64,000 nucleotides of DNA. It comes from Epiperipatus broadwayi. Taxonomy: Eukaryota > Onychophora > Udeonychophora > Euonychophora > Peripatidae. Positions 44,922-57,805 of the stretch are shown one piece after another. Made by a program: the position numbers and the translations under genes. A model generated the notes under the pieces. It worked only from the letters and a program-made list of their open reading frames with translations. It was not told where the DNA came from and searched no databases. The stretch is from contig JAQFVV010000001.1 in NCBI GenBank assembly GCA_028023455.1, positions 26,716,426-26,780,425 on the forward strand, in the 5' to 3' direction. The stretch's first letter is position 1. Each line of letters starts with the position of its first letter.

Positions 44922-47193
44922 ATGGATGAAAGAGTTGACGAGACCCAAGTAAACCAAAAGGGTGAAAATTCAGATACAGACAGAAGTACAGAAGAAGGGT
45001 TGGTGTGCCAACAAGCATTTAAGGAACCTGCAAAAGAAATGCAGCAACATATTCAATCATTAGAAGAGGACCGAACAATGGTTCAAATCCCAAAGACCCC
45101 TCACCAAAAGGCGATTCCTATGCTAGGGGATCAATTAATGCCATCTAATGAAAGTGAATCCATCACAGTACAAATCCTGTGGGAGATGATGCTGAAGATG
45201 ACTGCTCTGGGAACAAATATGGCTAACATGGAATCGAGATTTGAGTCTAAGTTAGAGTCAAATATGGCCAACATGGAATTGAAGTTAGAAACAAATATGG
45301 CTAACATGGAATTGAAGTTAGAAACAAATATGGCTAACATGGAATCGAGATTCGAGTCTAAGTTGGAATCAAATATGGCCAACATGGAATCAAGATTCGA
45401 ATCTAAATTGGAGTCAAATATGACCAATATGGAAAATTAGATGTATAGATAAATTAATAATTTCAATAGTAGGTTGGCTAACATGGCAACAAGAGCTGAT
45501 ATCAACCAAGTTGAGGTAGGTTTAAAAGGAGATATATCTCAATTCCAAGAAGACATGAGGAAAGGATTAGTCGGAATTGAAGAGAAATTGGAGGTGAGGA
45601 TTCAGGAGTTGACACCCGACTATCCAAAAGAGTAGGACAGTTGTTTCAGGATGTGGGAAAAACATGAACTGAAAATGATGAAGTAAGGCACAGGGTTGGA
45701 GAAGAAAGTACTAAGTATCAAGAGTGTGTAAATGCTTTGCTGAACATATTACTGTTCACATCGACCAAGAGATCAAACAAGTTTATCAGACACAAGAGGT
45801 CATAAATAAAAAGGTGTGGAGTAAGCAGAACACTTTTAGGGAAGAATTACAAGCTGAGCTTGAGATGGTCAAAGCAAAGTTGAACAATATTTCCGTGACT
45901 CACAATGTTGAAAACGAAGGCTGTAAGAGACTCTTGGATCTATTACCCATTGTTTAGCTCAGTTGGGGGATAAAGTAGCTTCCATGGAGACTGATACAAT
46001 GATTGAAAAGACCACCTTTCAGAAGGTAATTGAGTCTACTAATGAAACACATGAGAGATTGAATTCCTTAAATGAGGTCTTACAACATAAATTACAATCT
46101 GGGGATATCCAGATGTGTCAGTTGAATGTAAAGTCAGCTAGACAAGCTTTGAAAGGAAATGAAGGAATTGATGGGAGTTGGAAGAAACCAAACAATGGAG
46201 TTCTCATGAGTCAGACCTCAAGGGATGATCTAGGAACTCAAGATCACTATGGGGAGAGCATAGTTGCTTCTAAAACATTTACTGAAGTAGAAGAGATGAA
46301 TTTGCTTTACCCATGCCTGACTGAGAAACAAACTAGTGATCAGCGGACGGTTGATGAACCTTATCAGATAAAGAATCATATGGATTCTCAAGAAGTGAAT
46401 AAAACTCAAGGGATCACTTCACAGATAAATGCGATAAACCAGTTCATGAAGCTTAAAGTGTTTAAAGGCTTTTTGAATGAAGCACCCACAGAACATCTTC
46501 GAAGTTTAGAATTATATTTTTCGGTTAACACAGGTTTATCAGAAGCAGAAAGAGTTATTATTGCTTATAGTCACCTCCAGGGTGAGGCATTAATGTGGTG
46601 GAAATCACTGTATCAAACCCCATCCACATTTGAGGAATATCGAACTTTATTGGTGCGTAATTTCTGGAATCGGGATAGGCAAGAAGCCATCCTATACTAA
46701 ATACTCCAGGAAAGGTACAAGTCAATGCCTGGGGAAACATTTGTGAAATTTTTTCGACAACAGGTTACCAGATTACGCACACTGGATACATATCACCTTA
46801 CAGAATCGATCATTCAGATAGTCAAGAGAAACTTGCCTTTGCGTATAGAGCAATCCCTTCTATGTACTAGTGCAAAAAACATAGAGCAAGTTGCTGAATA
46901 AACTTTTGGCCAGTATAGATTTAAATAATACCAATTTATCTACACAAGGTCCGGAAAAAAGAAAGGATGAGCCTTCAGTTAATGCTATCTTCTATCGGAA
47001 AAGGAAGGATAACACATATACAAATCCTCGAAAGGAGAGGATACCACCAGCCAATGCATCACAGTTATGGTCTCCGAAGCGCACGCGACCAAACAAGAGC
47101 AAAGCCACAAGAGACTCATCACCGAGTTCAGGAGACTCTCCAAAACCGGGATGCAGTAAGTCTGCACCCCAGATTTTAAAAAAATCAAACTAA
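44922..47193 (+). pseudogene. Gypsy gag (broken)
   Basis: ATG at 44922 (MDERVDETQVN; an earlier in-frame ATG at 44889 is possible). The first 173 codons end in tandem coiled-coil repeats of 11 or 15 residues (NMANMESRFESKLES and NMANMELKLET) before a TAG at 45438. Coiled-coil pieces continue in shifting frames (45480-45957). The frame 45963-46700 then carries the capsid-like retrotrans_gag block: FKGFLNEAPTEHLRSLELYF, HLQGEALMWWKSLY, FEEYRTLLVRNFWN. A TAA at 46698 precedes ..MPGETFVKFFRQQVTRL. The last frame, 46891-47193, is lysine- and arginine-rich and has no CCHC zinc knuckle. Nucleocapsid function would rest on basic residues. Confidence 0.8.
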
Positions 47194-47201
47194 AGAGGTA
47201 C

Positions 47202-48455
47202 TTGAGGCCTAGTTTTTCACCTCAAGAAACCATAAATACTCTGAGAAACAAAAGACTTTTGACAAAGTGGGAGATTACCAATATGACATATTCATGGGAG
47301 GATGGAGTGCCAAATTATGTTCAACAAAGTTGCCCCATGATAGAGGTGCTGTGTGAGAATTTGCCAGTTAAAGCACTATTGGACTCAGGTAGTCAAATTT
47401 CGGTCATTTCTGATCAATTTTATAAAAGGATACTGAGTAAAAATCCGACGATTAAGATGTTACCTTTAAAGTCTATGCAAGTGACAATGGCCAATAGTAG
47501 GAAGGCAAAGTTGGAACAAAAACAGATCTGGATAGAAATCAGGTTTAACCAAACTACACTCTATCATGTTTTCTTGATACTAAATGGATTAATTCATGAT
47601 GTAATCTTAGGAGCAGACTTTTTGCACATAAACTCTTGTATTGTTGATTTCTCAAATAGGATTATAAAAATAAATGAAGATACCTTAAAAATGACATTAC
47701 CTACAAGGTATGGTCTTTCTGAGGTAAATTGTGTATTATCTAATATACCAAAATCATTGGTTGACACTAAACTTGCAGAATCAAATCTACTTGAATGCGA
47801 GGATGTGAAAGAGTTATGTTCTCTGCTTTATCAATTCAATCCAATTTTTTCAGAAATTCCAGGAGTTATTGAGGGTTTCCAGCAAAGGATTAAATTGATG
47901 ACTGATCAGCCATTTCAATCCAGATCCTATCCTATACCTTATCAGTATAGGCAGGAAATTTCAGAACAACTTAAAAAAATGTTAGAGAGGGGAATTATTT
48001 CCAAATGTTCTTCACCGTATTGTAATCCAATCGTAATGGTGAAGAAGAAAGATGGTTCAATGAGATTTTGTTTGGATGCCCGGCAACTAAACAAGATTAC
48101 CGTTCCTGACAGGAACATTCCACCGCCCATACACGACTTGTTCGTAAGATTTGGAAATAAGGTGTTTTCCACCTTTGATCTAACCTCAAGTTATTGGCAG
48201 ATCGAGCTTCACCCAGACCATCGTCAATACACTGCCTTTAGGTATGAGGGTTACACATACCAGTTTAATAGGATGCCATTTGGATTGATAAATAGTGGAG
48301 CCGGTCTGATCCGATGCCTGGATAGAACCCTATCTCCTGAGGTTAAGCGAATTATGACTATATATGTGGATGATGTAATCATCGCATCCACATCAGTTGA
48401 AGAACATCTTCAACATCTAATTGTTTTTTCAGGAATGCTTCCAAAAAGGGATTAA
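47202..48455 (+). pseudogene. Gypsy protease and reverse transcriptase (417 codons open)
   Basis: Protease active site LLDSGSQISVIS at residues 59-70, with ILGADFLH as its second motif. RT follows: VMVKKKDGSMRFCLDARQLN, FSTFDLTSSYWQIELHP (first catalytic Asp), AFRYEGYTYQFNRMPFGL and YVDDVIIAS at residues 388-395 (catalytic pair). A frameshift at about 48420 moves the remaining RT to the frame 48421-48609 (FLGHIVSCNGIKPHPDKISA). Protease and RT cores are intact up to the shift, about 20 residues after the YVDD. Confidence 0.9.
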
Positions 48456-49239
48456 GATTAACTTTAAAAAAAGTACATTAGTTTCTAACCAGGTGGTATT
48501 TTTAGGCCATATTGTAAGTTGTAATGGAATAAAGCCTCATCCAGACAAAATTAGTGCAATTCAAAACTTGCCAGGCTTGTTAATAAAAAACAAATATGTT
48601 CATTTCTAGGGTTGTGTAATTTTTACCATTGTTTTTACCGTAATTTTTCTAACCATATGGAGCCATTATTGAAACTAATATGAAAGGAAGAAAAATGGAA
48701 GTGGACTGAAGAGCAGGATAGTGCTTTTGAGAAAATCAAAGCAGGGTTTTTGGAACAGGTTATGCTGGCCTTCCCTGATTTTGACAAACCCTTTGTAGTC
48801 CAAACGGATAGCAGCGGTTATGGATTGGGGGTAACATTATCTCAAATACAGGCAGACGGATGTCCAGGTGTCCACTATTTTATAAGCTGACTCTTGAAAG
48901 GCCCTGAAATTAATTATACCGTGACAGAGAAGGAGGCATTAGCAATAGTATCGGCTTTTCAAAAGTTCCAACAACTTCTCGGATCGGAGGTAATTGTGAT
49001 CACAGATCATAAAAACCTCCAATTCTAAATCACAGCTATTTAACAAATGCTCGACTTATTAGGTGGAGTTTGCTGTTACAGGAATTTAATACACCATACA
49101 GTACTGTAAAGGATCCGAGAATGTCGTAGCTGATGCACTCAGTCGGAATCCATGTGAGTCGGAACAGAACCATCTATCTATAGAGAAAGCATACATTGCA
49201 AATATCGAGGCAAGCATTGATAGCAATGTAGAGGATGGA
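48421..49239 (+). pseudogene. Gypsy RT thumb and RNase H (decayed)
   Basis: After FLGHIVSCNGIKPHPDK the sequence passes through several frames: KPFVVQTDSSGYGLGVTLSQ near 48790-48845 (RNase H first Asp), NYTVTEKEALAIVSAFQKFQ near 48910-48970 (Glu), ITDHKNLQF near 49000 and GSENVVADALSRNP at 49110-49150 (terminal Asp of the domain). Multiple stops and frameshifts, so this is the most damaged part of the element. Confidence 0.75.
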
Positions 49240-50433
49240 TTGGAAATGTTACCTGAGTTACAACTTATGGATCAGAGAGTAGGCCCTATTATGAGAAGTT
49301 TGAAAGATGAAGAGGTTTTAAACACACATGAAAATCTTATTCTATACCAATTAGGGGATCAAGTATTATTATATAGGATTGATGGAAATGCAGAAGAGTG
49401 GAGGGTAGTAGTACCGGAAGTATTGCACATCCCACTGATCACGTATATTCACTGTTTGTATGGACACTATGGTGCTCGGAAAACAGAGCATACCATCAAA
49501 AATTGGTTTTGTTGGCCAGGTATGTACAAAGACATCCTGAAGGTAATTCGAGGTTGTATAGTGTGCCTTAGAGCCAAGCCGGTCAACCAAAACTACAGTG
49601 AAATGTCAAAGTCCATCATTCCTAATAGACATAATGAGATCTTGGCAATCGACTACTATGGACCTTTGCCTCCGTTCAACAAGCAAAAGTACTTGTTGGT
49701 TACATATGATCTCTTTTCAAAATATGTCTCTGCATACCCTATACCTCAAGCTAATGCTAGATACACCATCAAGGCATTAGACACCTTGCAATTTCTTAAG
49801 ATAGGGAAGCCAAAGGTCATACTAACTGACCATGGTACTCCTTTCTTATCTAAGCAATGGAAAGGTTGGGTGGAAAAGCTGAAGATCAAACATGTGCTCA
49901 CATTTATTAGAAATCCACAGTCCAATCCTTGCGAACGCATAATGCGGGAGCTTGGACGTCTGTTTAGGACTTACCTAGTGGATGAGCACAGAGATTGGGT
50001 AAAATAGACTGAGAAAGTAACAAATTACATAAATTGGAGTGTGAATGAATCTACTGGATTCACACCCAGTGAACTTCATTTTAATAAACTTGTACCACTT
50101 TTATTTAAAAAATACAAACCCACCGTTGGACTGAACCTACATGATGAGGAAGTCAATATTTGCTTGGCGCAACAGCGACTAGCACAGCAAGCGCATTTAA
50201 GGAATAATAAAAATAGGAGGAAGGTACATAAATTTGAAGTAGGGGATAGAGTTTTTGTGAAGGTGCAGCCTGTTAGTAAACCGACCGAATATAAGTATCA
50301 TAAATTTTTTCCCAAATATGATGGACCATTTGTTATTGTTAAACAAGCTAATTCTAATGCATTTTGGTTGAATATCAATGGAGAAATAAAAGGGACTTAC
50401 AATCCTAGAAGTCTGAAACCATGTTTTAGTTAG
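49240..50433 (+). pseudogene. Gypsy integrase, one internal stop
   Basis: Frame 49240-50007 and frame 50041-50433 are in register, separated by a TAG at 50005-50007. Zinc domain: H and H in YIHCLYGHYGARKTE and C-x2-C in RGCIVCLRAK. Catalytic core: LAIDYYGPLPPF (D1), VILTDHGTPFLS (D2), NPCERIMREL (E). C-terminal domain: GDRVFVKV and the GPY/F motif FFPKYDGPFVIVKQA, ending SLKPCFS. All catalytic residues are present. The stop falls after the E motif. Confidence 0.9.
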
Positions 50434-51096
50434 GAAAGAAATATAGAGGAAATCAGTGCAGGTTGGGTATGAAAAGGAGTAGAAAAATTTTTGAGGGCAC
50501 TCATAATTACCATTTATATGTTGTGTGAAAGGAGATAACATGGAAACTAGTGAAAATGGAAAAGGCGTTTTGTGGTGAGAGTACGTCCGACTGCATAATT
50601 GAGCATGTATCGGCTACTTTCAGAACTGACTGAGATATGAGGGTGTATCTTACTATGTATGTATATGGACACTCCATATTCCGTGCAGTTATTTCAGGAT
50701 CTTGTAACTCTGCGGAGCAAGACAAGAAGCCGACGAGACAAGTTTTCATGCTGCCTAAATAGGAGTATGGAACCTGTCAGATTCTGTTTAAATCCATCAT
50801 AATACAATTATAGGATAGACAGTACTATTTAAATAGAAATTAAATAGAGAAAGTAAAAGGAATTATTGAACATGAGTGTTTAAAAGAGGTCAAATCTCTT
50901 ACAGAAATAAAATTGTAATTTAGCAAACCAACTGACAAGAAGAAAGAGATAGATAATTAGATATTTTATTATGTAAAAAGAAAAATAACCCTCTATGGTG
51001 ATGGGACATTGAATATAAATATTTTTTTTTATTTTATTCTAGTAAATGTCAAAAGTTTAAAAGGATTAAACTTTTAACCTTTTTGGATTGGAGAAT
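50434..51096 (+). other. Gypsy 3' untranslated region
   Basis: No env-like frame with a signal or membrane segment. The polypurine tract just before the 3' LTR (GGATTGGAGAAT) is short and imperfect. Confidence 0.5.
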
Positions 51097-53723
51097 TGTA
51101 AGGATCACTATAAGTCTCATACCTCTCCTTATCATTAAATGCATTGAACATAAATATATACATGGATGTGTTGATTTATAAAATTAATACATCTATTGAA
51201 CAGTTCGAATTGATGATGTATAACAGTATGAATAAAAATTATATTGCAGTTTAATGAACTGGAAATGCCTGAAACAAAATCATAAATTTGTTATTAAATT
51301 TAATTTTATTAATATTTTAAAATAACAAATTTGACAGAACAATTGAGAAAGTTTTATAAAGAATAAAACTAAAAAAAAAAAACAAATTTATAATCTAGTG
51401 TTATAAAATGGGAGAGGGAAAAGAAAACCCTGATAGAGCATATGCAGTAACCATAACAATAACAAACAACTATTTTTTTTTCTTTAATGGCTGGAAAGTT
51501 AAAAATATGTATAGAGAAGGTTATACGTGAGATTTTCTTTTATTTATTTGCTAATGATGGCAAGACAGTTAATTTAAAATTGTATTTTGGTAAAACGTTT
51601 TCAGCATTTTGAAAGAAAGAATTATTGGACAGTAAATATGCACAGAACTGTAAGTTGTTAGTTTGATCTATATGTGTAAAAAAAAAAAAAACTGAAATGA
51701 AAGAATATCACTATATATCCATTGGAATTAAACTTTTGTATAAACTATGAAAATTTAAAAATAAACAAATTATAACCTGTTGATTAAAGCATAATAGGAA
51801 CCAAGATTTTGTTTTCTTTTTGTTATTGATAATTATATTGAACTATTTGCTATAAAAAAATATGATAAAATATTCATTTACATAATCAAGCGTTTAATAA
51901 TTATAGAACTGTTGGAAGTTTTAAATTTAATAACGTTTATCATCAAAAGAAAAAAACTGACTTTAATCGTGTTTCGTTTTGGTATATAGCTATAACGTTT
52001 CTAATGCTGATATAAGAAAAGAATTTTATGTATATATATACTAACATAAAAATGATGCAGGTGTGCTAAAAAAATTGTTGTGAAGGTCAAGGCAACTCAG
52101 ATGGGTTTTGAAGAGGGTGATGAACATGATCCATAGGTGTGAATTCTCACCATCACATATATATAAAATGGCAACCAGATATTATGTGAAGTTGCATAGA
52201 TCAGTGGTGAAAGTGGCCAAATCAAAGATTATCCAAACTACTTGGTCAACTTATGGGAATTGGATAGATCGTGGAAGACACTACTTTGGATAATGAAGCA
52301 AATAAAAGATGCTGAAAATTCTCAATCTACCATGAATTTTTCATTTAAAGAAGATGCTCATGTTTGATCAAGAAGTTTACTAAATCGTTCATAATTTTAT
52401 GTTGATATGTAACTGTTTGTTCATTATGGTTAACATACTGATGCTATAATTTTAAGGTTTTCTCTTATTTGGTTACATACTGATGCTATAATTTTAAGCT
52501 TTTCTCTTCTTCATTTATGTATTTATTTATTTTTTTTATTACTTCCACATTGGATTTTTTTGAGCTGGAAGTACCAAAGAATTTAGATGTATGTATTTCA
52601 TGATATAAAATGTATTTTTGGAAATAAAGAAAAAAATATATAAATGGTTCTGTTAGGAAAAAGAGAAGGACTAGACTATGATGAAATGAATATAAATGAA
52701 GGTAAGACTTATTTTTGACTCACTAACAACATAACATTAGTAACAAAATTAATTATTAATAAAACCTATATTATCCTTTATTAACAAGACACATACTAAC
52801 AATTACTTATAAAATCAATTGATGGCAATTCCAGTTCTCATGATTTATAATATTCACATACGAACCCATTAATTCAATTATATTTATAAAATAATAAATT
52901 GTATATTGATATGATGATACCTTTTTTTTTTAAAAAAAAAAAAAAACAATGTCATTTGTTTAGATTGGTATGAAAGATCATAAATTATTTTTTTTAATAT
53001 GATGGCATGAAATGTAGAGACCTATGTATACCAAGAATGACCTATAGTTGATGATATTATTTTATGTATTTTTTTTTCTGTGTTATTATTTTAATGAGAT
53101 TAAGTGGAAGTGTAAGAATCGTATTTATGGTGTTTTAAAATGTATATTTATATATTTAAATATGTTATGTTAAGATAAAATAAATTTGTTGATTTTAATT
53201 GATTTTACATCAAGGATTATCTATAATTTGTTGAGAATACATCATTGAATTCACGTGTCTCTTGATATTAAATATATATATGTAGTATGTATCCAATAAG
53301 TGTACTATATAAGCCATAACATCAAGTCATTGCCCACATTGGCTAGATATATTCTTATAATTTATACCTGAACAGAGTAAGTACTTCGATTATGACTGAG
53401 TTTGAATTCTAGGGAATCTAATGGATTGACATGAAAATTGGGTGGATCCGGTGCATATTGCCAAATGAATGGGGGTTGAATGATAGTAAAGATTCCTCTT
53501 GGTTGTAGTGTTATTGGATCTTTCCAGTTTTTCCATGGACAGCCGGATTATTGTTTCGATAAATGTAATGGGATGGATTTAGGTAAATGGTTGGTTCTAC
53601 TGCAAGTGTTGATGATGGATGGGGAATTTTCCATTATAATTTTCATCATTTATTTATATCCCATTGCATTTTGATGTCACAATGCGGTCGGCTATATGTT
53701 TGTATATTCGTTGGTCCGTTACA
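51097..53723 (+). repeat. 3' LTR, 2.63 kb
   Basis: Same ends as the 5' LTR. It has one 83-bp unit instead of three, an extra ~40 bp near 51890-51935, and a local duplication near 52465-52505 (ACATACTGATGCTATAATTT repeated). Confidence 0.9.
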
Positions 53724-54340
53724 TTTTTGGCGAGCCCAATTGTGTGGCATTGAATCAATGATTTCCAGGCATCAAATATAATTTGGTCCATTACATATGT
53801 TTATTGTCATTTGAGATCATATATGATATGCAGTCCGTTACATTTTTGGAGCTTAGTTTCAATTTAAAATTATATTGATGGTGTTAAATTGTAGAGTAGT
53901 AATTTTATCCATATTTGGAAAATTTGTGTTGTAGAAAATCCATAATTTTAAGGTTGGATTGGATATTTGATTGTTGAAGTTTGGTTGGTTTTGTTGCAAG
54001 TATTGATGTTGGATGGGGAATTTTTGTCATTGTCTTGAGGATGTGATGTATTCATGTCACTTGTGACTGATTGATCTCATTCACTGCTCCAACCCAAATT
54101 GTAATGTTAGTTACTATTTATCATGAAGCAGTTAACAGTAGTCCTGCCATGATTTTACCTCTAAGACTCCAGAGAGAGTAAGGTATAGTTTTTTTTATAT
54201 ATGTATAATATTTGCCTTTAAGACTCCCAAAGATGAGCAAGGCAATATTTTATAAATAATAGCCCCTAAGACTTGGATGTAAGCAGGGCAGTGCAATAGT
54301 GTTTGCAGAAAACTATAATGGGTTGTAGTAGCTTAGAGTG
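53724..54340 (+). repeat. Primer-site-like sequence and LTR fragments after the 3' LTR
   Basis: TTTTTGGCGAGCCCAA immediately follows the LTR, as after the 5' LTR. Further LTR-end-like pieces follow: GGTCCATTACAT near 53787, CAGTCCGTTACATTTTTGGA near 53832, and at about 53985-54040 a block like LTR 53590-53645 (TGCAAGTATTGATGTTGGAT, then GGGGAATTTT). At 54150-54300 short units share 'CCT.TAAGACTCC..GA..AAGG'. It looks like remains of tandem or recombined elements. Confidence 0.5.
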
Positions 54341-57260
54341 ACTGAAATGTGATGATCATCTGAGTGTTCATGGAACATTGTATACTTTAAGAGCAGTGAG
54401 TAGGTTCTTTTATCTATCTCAAAATTGTGAAATGCTAATCATTCTTTTGGCTGTCAGTATCTGTCAATCTTTAGAGGAATGGATGAGTATATAACCTAAA
54501 TATATAGCTTATTCCTAAAGGACTGTTGATAGTATATTTTTCAATCCATTACAATATAGATATATATTTCAAATGAAAATGTAATATAAAATAATGACGT
54601 ATTAAAACTAATATTGAAGTTCATATTTTTACAGATAAAAAAAAATTGATTGTAATTTTCAATTGAGAACCACAGAGGAGAAAAATTATTTTATCCAACA
54701 GTTCTGCCTACACTTATATTCTTCTGAAAAAAGATTTTTCATATTTTCTCAAAATTCAGTTCATTTAAATAGTCGATTGGAATCTACCTAATCTACTTTA
54801 TAATGAAAACATTTGATGTTTGGTGTAATCATACACTTTGCTCTTAGATTAAGTAAATTTAAAGGTTTTCGTCCATTTTCTTAAACTGTATGAATATACA
54901 TGCTTTAAAATCTTTTTTTACTCCATTTGAATATGAATAATTATGGTGATAACTGTGTTCATACACTCAGAATAAAATATACATTACATCTGATTGTAAA
55001 AATAAAAAATATACACTAATATTCCCAAGATATATATATATACTACAATAACAATTTATCTAATCTATATTCTAGAAACAATTTTGAATATGGAAATAAA
55101 AAGTAAAACAGCATGGAGGTCAAAGACGAATTTAATTTTTTTTTATAGAAGAACAATGGAGGCAGTATGATTCCCAAATATAGCCATGAGAAGTATGATA
55201 CTTTAGTTGCCAGCTAATGCATTTCAAATAATGATTTCTAAAATGTTAGATTATCTAATCAAATAATAAAGTGACTAAATAGAATTTAATTATAAAATAG
55301 GATTTTTTATAATATTCTTTATGTAAAACAAAAATAATTTTTATGTTTAAAATAAAATAAAACAGATATCTCAGAGAAGACATAATTATAGAAAAAGTAT
55401 GTCTTTTACATACATTCATTCTGTCTACAGTACTTTCTTTTCTTTTTTTGCCATCATATTTAACAATTTTTATTTCCTTCCTAACTTTAATTATCCAGAT
55501 TAGAAAATTGAAATGTAAATTTTAAGTGAAATTATAATTGCATTTAAAAAATAGAATTAACTTTTTTTTTTCACTTTAATTTGAGTACTTAATTCATAAT
55601 AATTACTATTAAAATTCAGAAGGGGGAAGAAAACCCAATATATTCTATTAGATTATTACTATTATTTTTTTTTTAATGATATTAAAACATTATATTCCTT
55701 CTGTGCAAGTTTTTAGCTTTTAAATTAATCATTTTTATATTTCATTTCCTGAAAATGTTAATTGATTATATATTTTTATGACAAGTCAATTGACAGTTAA
55801 CATTTTTTTTATGAATTTAATAACAGTTCTGACACATAAGTTTTTAAGACAGAATGTCTTATTTTTTTGTTCCTTCTAAAAACCTATATGGAAAGCAAAG
55901 ACAAACTAGCAATGATAATGGTTTTTCATGTTTTATTATTGTACCTTTGTCAAGAAATTGAAATCAATAAATCTGCTTTCTATCAACTCAATTTTTAATA
56001 TAATATTAAGTTTAAGTTACAACTAATTTCCTGCACACAGAAAGATTCCACCAAACATTTTACACCATCTCATCCAAGTCTTCCTCTCTTGTTCTTACTA
56101 ATATGAAACTTCGTTAAAATCATTTACTTTTTTACCTCTTATTCTTGTACTTTTCTTCAATTTTTCTCATTTATTTCTCTAGTTGTAAATATACGACTAA
56201 TTTAATTTTTTTTAATAAGAATTATTCTTTTTTCATCATTATCTTAAATATCTCACTATTCCTATTCCTAAACTCCAAAAGATTATCACTTCCCCCCTCT
56301 CTACCTTTAAATTCTATTATCTACTCCACATAAATCTAAGTCAGGAGAAATACTTTAAGAGTTTCTGAATACTCCTTGTTCTAAATATTTTAAATCATGC
56401 ATTTTTTTTAATGTTTTTATTAATTAACATGTAATTTTCTATGTATCTGGATAGCTTTAATTTTATTCATGTTTATTTTCACTCCAAATACATTATAACT
56501 ATAACCAATCATAAGTTCATATTTACTATTTACTAATTTGATACAATGAAATATTTCCTCCAATATTAATTCTATTATTCTCTATATAACATTTATTAAC
56601 TTTTTAAAATGAAGAGTAAACGAAAAAAGTGTGATAAACAATATTTTTACTTTATATCTTTATTTATATAGATTTCTTCAGTAAATAAATTACAATATTT
56701 TTTTTTTCATGCTCACTGGAAAAAATATTTTCAAATGCATTTGCCTTCACTCTATTCTAAGCAATATGCTTTTAGAAGCATATAAGAGAGTCATGTGATG
56801 TTGTTGATGAAATGAATAAACATTATCTCTCTTTCTCTCTCTTCCTCTCTGATCAATAATTCTTACAAATATAACTGAATTTCTTATTCTAACTTTTTCT
56901 AAATCCAAACCTTTCCTCAAACAAAAAGTAATAAAATACCTTTCAGTTTAATAATCTGAGTTTTTCCATAATGATATACATTTCAAATACAACCTTTTCA
57001 ATCTCTTTCTTCATTATTGGCCAACCCATATGATCAAAATTTGCTGGAATTCATCTTGCAAATAAATCTAATGGAAGTTGGTTATTAATAATCCCTTATA
57101 TATGTTCCTTCCATAGATCATCATTATTTATTAATATGCTTGATCAACACTTATTTGTGATTTCTATTAATTTATTTATTCAATGAAATTGTATTTTTCT
57201 ACCATATATTAAATCAAATCTATCTTCTTTTTTAAAAATATATTTCTTAGAAACTTATTT
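54341..57260. other. AT-rich intergenic sequence
   Basis: About 2.9 kb without a recognisable gene or repeat; a pyrimidine-rich TCTC tract lies near 56826-56850. Confidence 0.45.
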
Positions 57261-57267
57261 TACAATT

Positions 57268-57805
57268 TGTACAGGCTTTTTCATATCTGCACTCCAATAT
57301 ATAATATATAGGGGGTTTAAACTCAATGTTCACATGATCCTCAACTATCCATGCTATCTCATACTGCCGATACACTTGATCACACACATGTCAAAAAGTT
57401 GGTCCAGATTATCATCTCCACACATATATACATTCTATGCTCAGCTTATATTATGATAGCCAATCTTCATACTTTAATGGACAGGCTTCAATCCACTCCA
57501 CCCCACAACTCTTCAGCTGTCCATGTCATTGAAAATCTGATGATGGAATGCTAGCCCCCACATTGATGCCAACTTTCTCATCCTACTGATGTTGACCAAG
57601 CTCTAACAAAATCCATTTACATACATATACCAGGGATGGGCAAACCTTACAGCACTATTTTAATATATGAATTTTTTCTATAGTACAGGCTTTTTCATAT
57701 CTGCACTCCAATATGTAATATATAGGTGTTTTAAACTCAGACTTTCACACAATCCTCAACTATCCATGCTATCTCATACTGCTGATACACTTGATCACAT
57801 ATATA
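57268..57805 (+). repeat. Direct repeat pair, ~125 bp, 410 bp apart
   Basis: GTACAGGCTTTTTCATATCT to ACTTGATCACA occurs at about 57270-57396 and 57683-57800. Between them lies a GC-richer stretch with a 67-codon frame (57351-57554) and CAGGGATGGGCAAACCTT at about 57631, which resembles a hAT terminal repeat. No second terminus found. Confidence 0.45.

Larger units (their letters stand above)
41697..53723 (+). mobile_element. Ty3/Gypsy LTR retrotransposon, 12 kb
   Basis: Two direct LTRs (41697-44420 and 51097-53723), a primer-binding-site-like sequence after the first, gag, protease, RT, RNase H and integrase in Ty3/Gypsy order, and no env-like ORF. LTRs start TGTAAGGATC and end GTCCGTTACA. 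LTRs differ by scattered substitutions and a few indels, so the insertion is fairly recent, though gag-pol already has several stops and frameshifts. No matching target duplication: GAATAT precedes the 5' LTR, while the 3' LTR is followed by TTTTTGGCGA. Confidence 0.9.

Noticed and set aside
45131-45427. Minus-strand 98-codon ORF with DSNLDSNLDSM repeats
   Set aside because: Antisense shadow of the gag coiled-coil repeats.
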